A stretch of DNA of 9,022 bases from Candidatus Shapirobacteria bacterium UBA2283 (lineage in GTDB: Bacteria; Patescibacteriota; Microgenomatia; UBA12405). Shown piece after piece: positions 1-5,817 of this stretch. The notes beneath the pieces were generated by a model. The model searched no databases. It was not told where the DNA came from and was given only the letters and a program-made list of their open reading frames with translations. The stretch spans positions 1-9,022 of the forward strand of contig DDWP01000065.1 of the NCBI GenBank assembly GCA_002345725.1, written 5' to 3'. Numbering within the stretch: position 1 is the stretch's first letter; each line of letters begins with the position of its first letter. The translations under genes and the position numbers were made by a program.

Positions 1-416
1 CGATAAGGCATTCTCTTGGTTAACTGAAAAGCAATTTTCTCGGAAATCAGCTTGGCAGACAAATCAGCTAATTTGAACTCTTCAACTTGAATATCAATAT
101 TTTGTTTTGAAGAATCTTTCTTGATGAGTTTCTGAATATCCTTTTTCAAGGCTTCGAGCTCTTTACCTCCCCTACCAATAACGAGACCAGGGCGAGAGAC
201 AACTAAAATTAGTTTGAGTTTTTTGGCTGAACGTTCAATACGAGTAGTAACGATACCAGCAGAATAAAGTTTCTTTTGAATGAAGTCACGAATATTCTTG
301 TCTTCCAATAACAAAATTGGGTATTTTTGTTTGTTGGCATACCAAGAGGAGAGCCATTCAGGACTGTCTTTGACAGTCTCAAGTCTGAAGGCAATTGGAT
401 TTATTTTGTTTCCCAT
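1..416 (-). CDS. rpsC: 30S ribosomal protein S3, N-terminal 138 residues (partial)
   Basis: S3 is a small-subunit head protein near the mRNA entry channel. The start ATG is at 416-414 and the frame stays open to base 1, so only the first 138 residues are present. The N-terminus GNKINPIAFRL matches the family's G-(Q/N)-K-(V/I)-x-P-x-(G/A)-x-RL opening. A type II KH domain follows, with the RNA-binding loop in PGLVIGRGGKEL at about residues 78-89. The visible part ends in QLTKRMPYR, which matches the family's QLEKR(I/M)PFR region. The gene begins 6 nt after the rplV stop with no visible Shine-Dalgarno sequence, so coupling to rplV is likely. S3 identity is near certain; the C-terminal domain is outside the window. 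Confidence 0.97.
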   Translation of the reverse strand, partial: MGNKINPIAFRLETVKDSPEWLSSWYANKQKYPILLLEDKNIRDFIQKKLYSAGIVTTRIERSAKKLKLILVVSRPGLVIGRGGKELEALKKDIQKLIKKDSSKQNIDIQVEEFKLADLSAKLISEKIAFQLTKRMPY

Positions 417-422
417 AGTTTT

Positions 423-872
423 TTAACTTTGTATTGTACCAGATAAAACGATAACTAGTCGACTATGACGTTTTTGAATAATTCCACGGGCAAATCGTGA
501 TCCGTGTGATTTGTCCATGCGCTTAATCTTCATTCCCTCATCGACTCTAAATTCGGTGAATTTTAAGGAAGCAGGTAATAGGTTATAGTTGTTCTTAGCA
601 GAAGCAACGGCATCAGAAATACACTTAACGAGAAGACGTCCAGCATTAGTCTGGCTAAATTTGAGACGAGTAATACAGGTAAGTGGATCGAGCTTCTTAA
701 TGTCAGTGACGAGAAGTCGTAGCTTACGAGGAGAGATCTTAAGATTTTTGTTGATGTATTTGGCCTGACCAAGCTTGGTCTCGACAGTCTCAACTGCAGG
801 TTTAGCAACCTTTATCTCTTTAACAACTTTAACTTTTTCGATTTTTGATTTAACTGTCTTTATTTGAGCCAT
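423..872 (-). CDS. rplV: 50S ribosomal protein L22 with N-terminal extension
   Basis: L22 binds 23S rRNA, and its long beta-hairpin lines the peptide exit tunnel. The conserved core begins near residue 38 (KYINKNLKISPRKLRLLV). The tunnel hairpin follows at about residues 109-140, with VDEG at 110-113, a basic KIKRMDKSHGSR tip and the RHSRLVIVLS return strand. At 149 aa it is about 35-40 residues longer than the usual ~110-aa bacterial L22. The extra N-terminus is low-complexity and rich in Lys, Val and Glu (residues 3-33). The start at 872 fits because it lies 6 nt after the rpsS stop; I did not find a better-supported internal start. No Shine-Dalgarno sequence is visible. Confidence 0.96.
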   Translation of the reverse strand: MAQIKTVKSKIEKVKVVKEIKVAKPAVETVETKLGQAKYINKNLKISPRKLRLLVTDIKKLDPLTCITRLKFSQTNAGRLLVKCISDAVASAKNNYNLLPASLKFTEFRVDEGMKIKRMDKSHGSRFARGIIQKRHSRLVIVLSGTIQS

Positions 873-878
873 ATGTTT

Positions 879-1154
879 TTAGGTCTTTTCAATAACACGT
901 TTAACGATACGTCCATGACCCTTGAATGTGCGGGTAGGAGCGAACTCACCTAAATAGTGACCAACCATATCTTCGGTGACAAAAACGTTGATAAACTTTT
1001 TACCATTATGAACAGAAAAGTTTTTGCCGACAAAATCAGGAGAGATCTGGCTCTTACGGGCCCAGGTCTTAATGGCTTCAGTCGATGACGAGTTAGCAAC
1101 TTTTTTGACTAAGTTGGCGTCAATGTATGGTCCTTTTTTTGATGAGCGTGACAT
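879..1154 (-). CDS. rpsS: 30S ribosomal protein S19
   Basis: S19 sits in the 30S head, complexed with S13, and contacts the A-site and P-site tRNA region. The 91-aa product has the usual length and all family landmarks: the SRSSKKGP(Y/F)ID opening (residues 2-12), IKTWARKS (28-35), the VHNGKK turn (48-53) and the VGHYLGEFAPTRTFKGH signature (64-80). It lies 35 nt downstream of the rplB stop, a gap much longer than the other ribosomal gaps and filled with AT-only sequence. No Shine-Dalgarno sequence is visible before the ATG. Confidence 0.97.
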   Translation of the reverse strand: MSRSSKKGPYIDANLVKKVANSSSTEAIKTWARKSQISPDFVGKNFSVHNGKKFINVFVTEDMVGHYLGEFAPTRTFKGHGRIVKRVIEKT

Positions 1155-1157
1155 GAG

Positions 1158-1190
1158 TTAATTTTTAATTTAAAATTTTTAATTTTAAAT
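1158..1190 (-). repeat. AT-only intergenic repeat between rplB and rpsS
   Basis: This stretch is built from overlapping TTTAAAATTTTTAA and AATTTTAAA units and contains only A and T apart from its edge. Nineteen bases (1168-1186) recur identically at 5868-5886 in another intergenic gap of this window. It fills nearly the whole rplB-rpsS gap and replaces any Shine-Dalgarno sequence for rpsS. It may be a dispersed repeat or a low-structure ribosome landing region. The low complexity makes chance similarity possible. Confidence 0.5.
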
Positions 1191-1930
1191 TATTTCTTTC
1201 TCCTTTGAACGATTAATTTATTGGATTTGTTTTTACGTGAACGAGTACGCTTACCCATGGCTGGCTTGCCCCACGGAGTCTTTGGATTCATACCAATAGA
1301 TGACTTACCTTCTCCTCCTCCATGTGGATGAGAATGAGGGTTCTGAGCAACACCTCGAACTGATGGTCGAATACCACGGTGTCGTGATTGACCAGCTTTG
1401 GTTAATTTAACGTTAAAGTGTTCAGCATTGCCAACTTGGCCAACAGTAGCCCAAGCATCTCCAGGAAAAATTCGAAGCTCGCTTGAAGGCATCTTGACGA
1501 TAACTTTGTTGCCGTCAATGCTTTGAATATAAGCAGAGGAACCAGCAGATTTAACTACTTGGGCTCCTTTACCAGCTTGAAATTCGAGACAGTGAATAGG
1601 GACACCAACTGGAATTTCTTTAAGAGGAAGACGATTACCATCTTTAATAGGAGCGGTCGGTGAAGCAACTATAGTGTCATCTACTTTAAGATTAGTGGTA
1701 GCTAAAATATAGCTTTTGACACCATCTTCGTAGACAACTAAGGCAATATTTGCAGTACGGTTTGGGTCGTATTCGATGGTAGCAACTCGAGCTTTAACGC
1801 CAACTTTTGTCCTCTTCCAGTCAATGGTACGAAGGAATCTTTTCTCTTCACCACCTCGATGACGGACAGAAATGTGCCCTTTAGCATCGCGTCCACTGGT
1901 TTTCTTTTTGATAGTAAATAACTTCTTCAT
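1190..1930 (-). CDS. rplB: 50S ribosomal protein L2, N-terminally short
   Basis: L2 is required for subunit association and peptidyl-transferase centre assembly. The oligonucleotide-binding part is recognisable (YDPNRTANIALVVYEDG, residues 54-70; IPVGVPIH at 106-113), as is the C-terminal SH3-like part. The conserved HPHGGGEG motif is at 201-208, including the His implicated in peptidyl transfer, and a basic tail ends the protein. The product is 246 aa, against about 273-277 in most bacteria. Alignment by eye to E. coli L2 places the missing ~28 residues at the extreme N-terminus. The short start is credible: the ATG is 1 nt after the rplW stop, and the frame meets a TAG a short way upstream with no other start codon. 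Confidence 0.97.
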   Translation of the reverse strand: MKKLFTIKKKTSGRDAKGHISVRHRGGEEKRFLRTIDWKRTKVGVKARVATIEYDPNRTANIALVVYEDGVKSYILATTNLKVDDTIVASPTAPIKDGNRLPLKEIPVGVPIHCLEFQAGKGAQVVKSAGSSAYIQSIDGNKVIVKMPSSELRIFPGDAWATVGQVGNAEHFNVKLTKAGQSRHRGIRPSVRGVAQNPHSHPHGGGEGKSSIGMNPKTPWGKPAMGKRTRSRKNKSNKLIVQRRKK

Positions 1931-1931
1931 G

Positions 1932-2237
1932 CTATTTGGTGTTGAAATTGAGTAATTCTATTTTTTGATCTTTGGCTAAAGTAATATGAGCCTTCTTACG
2001 GGTCGGTTTTTGAATGGGCATTCTCTTGCGAGCGTCCATCTTAACTTTACCAAGAGACATTGAAGTCCTGATAGAAAGAGGCTTAATGCCAAAGACGGAA
2101 AGAAAGGCTTGATAGATTTGTGATTTTGAAGAACGTGGACTAACCCAAAAAGAATAAACACTTCGCGATTGAGCGGAGATGGTCTTCTCGGTTACCATTG
2201 GTCCTAAGATGATTTGTTCTGGGTTGATAGTAGTCAT
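1932..2237 (-). CDS. rplW: 50S ribosomal protein L23
   Basis: L23 sits at the peptide tunnel exit, where trigger factor and SRP dock. The 101-aa length is usual. The N-terminal ILGPMVTEKTI (residues 10-20) is the P-x-x-TEK family signature. The rRNA-binding loop is basic (KVKMDARKRMPIQKPTRKKA, about 64-83), followed by the ITL strand. The ATG is one nucleotide after the rplD stop and the gene ends one nucleotide before the rplB ATG, so the three genes are probably translationally coupled. Confidence 0.96.
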   Translation of the reverse strand: MTTINPEQIILGPMVTEKTISAQSRSVYSFWVSPRSSKSQIYQAFLSVFGIKPLSIRTSMSLGKVKMDARKRMPIQKPTRKKAHITLAKDQKIELLNFNTK

Positions 2238-2238
2238 G

Positions 2239-2925
2239 TTATTTAAGTGTTTTAAGGGCTTCCTGGCTAAAGACTAAAAAGTTCTGTTTACCTAAGTCTA
2301 GGACATTAAGAGAGTTGACAGAAATTAGGCTCATGCCTGGAATATTTCTAAAAGCCCGCATAACGTTAGAATTTTCAGCCTCGGTTATGATACCAATTTT
2401 TTTGCTTTTTTCCAGTATTTGACTTTGTTTTTCTAAAAGATCAAAAAATTTGAAAGCAACTTTTGTCTTGGGGTCGATTGATTTGAAATCTTCGATAGCA
2501 ATAATCTGATTATTTTTAGCGAATTTTGTCAAAATAGAATAGAGAGCAATCTTTTTGGCTTTTTGATTAATTTTTTTAGTAAAGTTTTCATTACCTTGTG
2601 GACCATGAACACTACCTCCTCCGACGAAGATACCGACTTTGGAAGTACTGTGACGAGCACGACCAGTACCTTTCTGAGCATACATTTTCTTAGTAGTACC
2701 AGAAACTTCACCACGATCTTTGACCTTAGCATGAGCATTGCGACGATTTGATAAATAGGCACGAACACTCTGAGCAATAAGATCGTTGTTAACTTTGGCG
2801 TCAAAAATTGATTTGGGTAGCTCAATATCTCCGACTTTCTCCCCTTTTAGATTGTAAAGTGGAGCAGAAAGCTGACTGACAGTTTTCTTGGTGCTTACTA
2901 CAGGTGACTTAGTTGTTTTTGTCAT
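2239..2925 (-). CDS. rplD: 50S ribosomal protein L4
   Basis: L4 binds 23S rRNA early in assembly and forms, with L22, the tunnel constriction. The extended tunnel loop is clear: RNAHAKVKDRGEVSG (62-76) followed by the basic QKGTGRARHST segment (84-94) and a Gly-rich GGGSVHGP (102-109). The C-terminal globular part includes the NVLDLGKQN-like segment near the end. At 228 aa it is slightly longer than the usual 200-210 aa; the excess is a Ser/Thr/Lys-rich N-terminal tail of about 20 residues. The gene starts 5 nt after rplC. In E. coli L4 represses its own S10 operon, but I see no equivalent leader structure that would support this here. Confidence 0.96.
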   Translation of the reverse strand: MTKTTKSPVVSTKKTVSQLSAPLYNLKGEKVGDIELPKSIFDAKVNNDLIAQSVRAYLSNRRNAHAKVKDRGEVSGTTKKMYAQKGTGRARHSTSKVGIFVGGGSVHGPQGNENFTKKINQKAKKIALYSILTKFAKNNQIIAIEDFKSIDPKTKVAFKFFDLLEKQSQILEKSKKIGIITEAENSNVMRAFRNIPGMSLISVNSLNVLDLGKQNFLVFSQEALKTLK

Positions 2926-2930
2926 ATACT

Positions 2931-3551
2931 TTAGGCTTTGCAGATAGTAACCCAGGAATTTAGATGACCGGGAACTGAACCACTAATTAATATTTCATTC
3001 TTTTCTGTGTTGATAGCAACTACTTGTAGGTTGCCGATGTGTTTGACTTTATTACCGTAATGACCAGGCATTTTCTTACCTTTGATAACTTTACCTGGAG
3101 TCTGAGCACCAATAGAACCAGGAGCACGGACACGGTCAGATTGACCACCAGATACTGGCTGACGTCGGAAACCATAACGTTTGATGACACCAGCAAAACC
3201 ATGACCTTTGGAGACACCAGTAACATTGACTGTCTCACCAACGGTTAGAACAGAATCAACAGTAATTTGAGTACCAACTTCAGGAGAAGTTTCAGCAACT
3301 AACTCGAATTCTTTGAATTTTTGGGGAGTGATATCTAATTTAAGTTTTTTCAATTTACCAGAGGTAGATTGATCAAGACGCTTACGATTACCGTAAGCTA
3401 CCTGAACAGCAACATAGCCATCAATTTCTTTAGTCTTGATCTGAGTTACAGTCAAAGGAGAAACGATGCAAGAAGTGACAGCAATACGCTTGCCTTCTGG
3501 GGTGTATATGTTAGTCATTGAGCCTTTTTTGGCTATAAATCCAGAAATCAT
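2931..3551 (-). CDS. rplC: 50S ribosomal protein L3
   Basis: L3 is an early assembly protein whose internal loop reaches toward the peptidyl-transferase centre. Family landmarks are GVSKGHGFAGVIKRYGF (residues 112-128) and GSIGAQTPGKVIKGKKMPG (145-163). The Gln at position 150 in GAQTPGK corresponds to the Gln methylated by PrmB in E. coli, so the modification site is kept. The 206-aa length is normal. The ATG lies 3 nt after the rpsJ stop, without a visible Shine-Dalgarno sequence. Confidence 0.97.
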   Translation of the reverse strand: MISGFIAKKGSMTNIYTPEGKRIAVTSCIVSPLTVTQIKTKEIDGYVAVQVAYGNRKRLDQSTSGKLKKLKLDITPQKFKEFELVAETSPEVGTQITVDSVLTVGETVNVTGVSKGHGFAGVIKRYGFRRQPVSGGQSDRVRAPGSIGAQTPGKVIKGKKMPGHYGNKVKHIGNLQVVAINTEKNEILISGSVPGHLNSWVTICKA

Positions 3552-3554
3552 AGT

Positions 3555-3866
3555 TTACATTTTAATCTCTATTTCGACACCAGAAGGTAAGTCGAGGTGT
3601 TGAAGACTGTCAACAGTGCGAAGACTAGTATTGGAAATATCGATAAGACGCTTGTGGGTGAGCACTTGAAAGTGATCACGAGCATTCTTGTCGGTATGAG
3701 GACTAGTTAAAATAGTAATAAGTTTTTTATTGGTGGGAAGAGGAATAGGACCGGAAACTGTAGCACCAGCGGTAACGGCAGCGTCTACGATTTTATTGGC
3801 GGCCTGATCGATAAGTCGATGGTCGAAAGATTTTAGTCTGATTCTGATTCGGTTACCTTTGGTCAT
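3555..3866 (-). CDS. rpsJ: 30S ribosomal protein S10 (NusE)
   Basis: S10 is a 30S head protein that also acts in transcription antitermination as NusE. I place the start at the ATG at 3866, giving 103 aa, the canonical length, and a canonical NRIRIRLKSFDHRLID opening (residues 5-20). The frame remains open upstream to a GTG at 3905, but that start falls inside the 3892-3921 hairpin and would add 13 residues absent from the family. The GPIPLPT loop is at 39-45 and SPHTDKNARDHF at about 54-65. No Shine-Dalgarno sequence is visible. The gene lies 64 nt after tuf and opens the S10 cluster. Confidence 0.97.
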   Translation of the reverse strand: MTKGNRIRIRLKSFDHRLIDQAANKIVDAAVTAGATVSGPIPLPTNKKLITILTSPHTDKNARDHFQVLTHKRLIDISNTSLRTVDSLQHLDLPSGVEIEIKM

Positions 3867-3891
3867 ATTGTTTAAAGAGCGATTTATTAAT

Positions 3892-3921
3892 GTAAGGGCG
3901 GACACATCGGTCCGCCCTTAC
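3892..3921 (-). repeat. perfect 12-bp hairpin between tuf and rpsJ
   Basis: GTAAGGGCGGAC (3892-3903) and GTCCGCCCTTAC (3910-3921) are exact inverted complements around a 6-nt loop. It starts 9 nt beyond the tuf stop codon. On the transcribed strand no T-run follows (the sequence continues ACATTAATAAATCG), so it is not a standard intrinsic terminator. It is far more GC-rich than its surroundings. It could be an mRNA processing or 3'-end protection element separating tuf from rpsJ, a partial attenuator, or a copy of a dispersed palindromic repeat. Confidence 0.85.
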
Positions 3922-3930
3922 GGAAATGCT

Positions 3931-5106
3931 TTATTTGATAATTTCGGTGATAGCACCGGCGCCGACAGTAAGGCCACCTTCGCGGATAGCGAAGCGGAAA
4001 CCTTTCTCCATAGCGACTGGTTTAATTAATTTAATAACGACATTGGCATTGTCACCTGGCATAACCATTTCCATACCTTCTGGAAGGGTCATGTCACCAG
4101 TTACATCAGTAGTTCTGATGAAAACTTGGGGACGGTAACCAGAGAAGATTGGAGTATGACGGCCACCTTCTTCTTTTTTAAGGAGAAGAACTTCAGCCTT
4201 GAACTCGGTGTGAGGAGTAATAGTTCCAGTTTTAGCAAGAACTTGTCCACGTTCAATATCATCTTTTTCAACTCCGCGGAGAAGAATACCGACATTGTCA
4301 CCTGCTTGACCTTGATCAAGAGATTTGTGGAACATTTCCACACCAGTAACAACAGCTTTCTTGGTCGCACGAAGACCAACGATTTCGATTTCATCGTTGA
4401 CTTTGACGATACCGCGTTCAATACGACCAGTAGCAACAGTTCCACGACCTTTAATGGAGAAAACGTCCTCCAAAGGCATTAAGAAAGGTTGATCAAGTTC
4501 GCGCTTAGGCTCAGTAATGAAAGTGTCGAGAGCTTCCATCAATTTCTTGATAGATTCGACACCATCAGCTTCACCATTTAGGGCTTTAAGAGCAGAACCA
4601 CGGACGATTGGAGTGGTATCACCTGGGTAACCGTATTTGGTTAACAAATCACGGATCTCCATTTCAACCAAATCCAAGAATTCTGGATCAGTGACGAGAT
4701 CGCATTTATTTAAGAAGACTACAAGAGCAGGAACGTTAACTTGCTTGGCAAGTAGGACGTGCTCACGAGTTTGTGGCATTGGACCATCTGGAGCAGAAAC
4801 GACGAGAATAGCACCGTCCATTTGAGCGGCACCGGTAATCATGTTCTTCACATAATCAGCATGTCCTGGACAGTCAATATGAGCATAATGGCGAGCATCA
4901 GTCTCGTATTCAATGTGGGAAATAGCGATAGTAACGATCTTTGAAGAATCACGGACAGTACCACCTTTTGCAATATCTGCATAAGATTTGGCACTACCTT
5001 GAACTTTTGAGATAGCGGCAGTTAAAGTGGTCTTACCATGATCAACGTGACCAATGGTGCCAACATTAACGTGGGGTTTAGTTCTTTGATAAGTAGCTGC
5101 GGCCAT
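3931..5106 (-). CDS. tuf: translation elongation factor EF-Tu with divergent switch I
   Basis: EF-Tu carries aminoacyl-tRNA to the ribosome as a GTP complex. The 391-aa product has all three domains. G1 GHVDHGKT is at 19-26, G3 DCPGH at 78-82, NKCD at 133-136 and GSAL at 170-173; domains II and III follow with VFSIKGRGTVATGRIERG (215-232) and RFAIREGG (371-378). Switch I is unusual: the near-universal D-x-x-PEE-x-x-RGITI is replaced by AKGGTVRDSSKIVTIAI (46-62). The Mg-coordinating Thr survives (T59) and the hydrophobic-gate Ile is a Val. The usual Arg of REGGRTVGAG is Leu379. The gene has its own promoter and Shine-Dalgarno sequence, and transcription can run into rpsJ. Confidence 0.98.
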   Translation of the reverse strand: MAAATYQRTKPHVNVGTIGHVDHGKTTLTAAISKVQGSAKSYADIAKGGTVRDSSKIVTIAISHIEYETDARHYAHIDCPGHADYVKNMITGAAQMDGAILVVSAPDGPMPQTREHVLLAKQVNVPALVVFLNKCDLVTDPEFLDLVEMEIRDLLTKYGYPGDTTPIVRGSALKALNGEADGVESIKKLMEALDTFITEPKRELDQPFLMPLEDVFSIKGRGTVATGRIERGIVKVNDEIEIVGLRATKKAVVTGVEMFHKSLDQGQAGDNVGILLRGVEKDDIERGQVLAKTGTITPHTEFKAEVLLLKKEEGGRHTPIFSGYRPQVFIRTTDVTGDMTLPEGMEMVMPGDNANVVIKLIKPVAMEKGFRFAIREGGLTVGAGAITEIIK

Positions 5107-5118
5107 TTTTTTTATTTA

Positions 5119-5124
5119 CTCCTC
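5119..5124 (-). promoter_or_regulatory. Shine-Dalgarno sequence for tuf
   Basis: GAGGAG on the transcribed strand lies 12 nt before the tuf ATG at 5106, with an A-rich spacer. The spacing is slightly long. It is the only strong Shine-Dalgarno match I found before any gene in this window, which fits the very high translation expected for EF-Tu. Confidence 0.8.
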
Positions 5125-5169
5125 TTTCGGAAATATTTAACATTTAATTATAGCTAAAAACGCTTTAAG

Positions 5170-5198
5170 ATTGTATCAGTAAGATTAAGGCTATGCAA
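5170..5198 (-). promoter_or_regulatory. sigma70-type promoter of tuf and probably the S10 cluster
   Basis: The -35 box TTGCAT is at 5198-5193, the spacer is exactly 17 bp, and the -10 box TACAAT is at 5175-5170. The predicted start near 5163 gives a leader of about 57 nt carrying the Shine-Dalgarno sequence. A perfect TATAAT at 5152-5147 could be a second -10 box, but I see no matching -35 box at the right distance. The -35 box lies inside one copy of a repeated 31-bp sequence. Confidence 0.65.
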
Positions 5199-5216
5199 TA
5201 GAGAAAATGAAGAGAA
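5186..5216 (-). repeat. direct repeat copy A (upstream of tuf)
   Basis: This 31-bp sequence matches 5818-5848 at 27 of 31 positions in the same orientation. The best conserved part, TTGCATAGCCTTA on the transcribed strand, is identical and contains the tuf -35 box. A CT-rich tract (TTTTCTCT) precedes it in both copies. The two copies lie on either side of the 165-aa gene. Confidence 0.8.
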
Positions 5217-5263
5217 TATTAAACAAGATGCAAAAAACATGATTCAAGAATAAAATTTTAAAC

Positions 5264-5761
5264 TTACAACATGCCCCCTTCTTTGTTGACAGTTACAACT
5301 TCGTAATCACTCTTAAATTTATCCTTAATCCCTTCTGGAGTCATAAAAATAATTTTTCTTTTGAAGTATGGATGATCATCAGCGATTAACTTGTCAATTT
5401 CCGGTTCAAATAAATCGTACAGCTTCTTTGCACCTACTTCGACAGCGACAAAACTACTATCGGCAGCAACTGTTGCATTATCAAAATCCTGTACCGAGAC
5501 TAAGCCACTGGCAATTGATGTTGGTAGATGTCTTACATCTATAACAACTCCACCAAAAGTTTCCCAATTGGCACCATTCTTTTTATCACCTTCAATAATC
5601 TGTCCAATTGATTGCATCAAACCATCCGTTTCAGATTTAGTTATCTCAAACCGCACTGATCCGTTGTCACCAACAGTTAATGTCTTAACCCCTTCCACCG
5701 GTTGACCAAAAACAGTATATCTTCCATCTTGTCTTACTAGGGCTTCGGGTGATTTTTGCAT
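5264..5761 (-). CDS. unrecognised 165-aa protein with STAS-like pattern
   Basis: I do not recognise this protein with certainty. It looks soluble and alpha/beta, without a signal peptide or membrane segment. Residues 71-94 (GVVIDVRHLPTSIASGLVSV onward) resemble the centre of STAS domains, where a hydrophobic strand, an Asp, and a (D/T)-S-x-x-SGL turn precede a helix. A second strand and amphipathic helix follow (SFVAVEVGAKKLYDLF, 103-118), as in the anti-sigma-factor antagonist fold. This is a pattern judgement only. The gene has a TATAAT box 6 nt before its ATG, which predicts leaderless mRNA. It lies directly upstream of the tuf promoter with no evident terminator between them, and is flanked by the 31-bp repeats. 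Confidence 0.8.
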   Translation of the reverse strand: MQKSPEALVRQDGRYTVFGQPVEGVKTLTVGDNGSVRFEITKSETDGLMQSIGQIIEGDKKNGANWETFGGVVIDVRHLPTSIASGLVSVQDFDNATVAADSSFVAVEVGAKKLYDLFEPEIDKLIADDHPYFKRKIIFMTPEGIKDKFKSDYEVVTVNKEGGML

Positions 5762-5766
5762 ACGTG

Positions 5767-5793
5767 ATTATACAATTAATATTTATAAAACAA
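5767..5793 (-). promoter_or_regulatory. candidate leaderless promoter of the 165-aa gene
   Basis: A perfect TATAAT lies at 5772-5767, ending only 5 nt before the A of the ATG at 5761. A TTGTTT at 5793-5788 is a possible -35 box with a short 15-bp spacer. Initiation 6-7 nt beyond the -10 box would start the transcript at or next to the ATG, leaving no room for a Shine-Dalgarno sequence. Confidence 0.5.
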
Positions 5794-5817
5794 GAATCCC
5801 CCGCGGGAGCGATGGAC

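Noticed and set aside
3867..3905. Longer rpsJ reading frame starting at a GTG at 3905 (116 aa)
   Set aside because: The extra 13 residues have no counterpart in S10, the GTG lies inside the 12-bp hairpin, and the ATG at 3866 gives the canonical 103-aa protein.
3892..3921. Intrinsic terminator after tuf
   Set aside because: The hairpin is strong, but the transcribed strand continues ACATTAATAAATCG without a U-tract.
3926..4482. Plus-strand open frames opposite tuf and rplD/rplC
   Set aside because: They are antisense shadows of well-supported genes, with low-complexity Ser/Thr/Phe-rich translations and no promoter or family resemblance.
5147..5152. Perfect TATAAT as a second tuf -10 box
   Set aside because: No -35-like hexamer lies 15-19 bp upstream; the TTGCAT/TACAAT pair with a 17-bp spacer is better. 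It is noted only as an alternative.
5797..5808. Small GC palindrome (CCCGCGGG) as a terminator
   Set aside because: The stem is only about 4 bp once a loop is allowed, and the better terminator of the upstream gene lies at 5917-5947.
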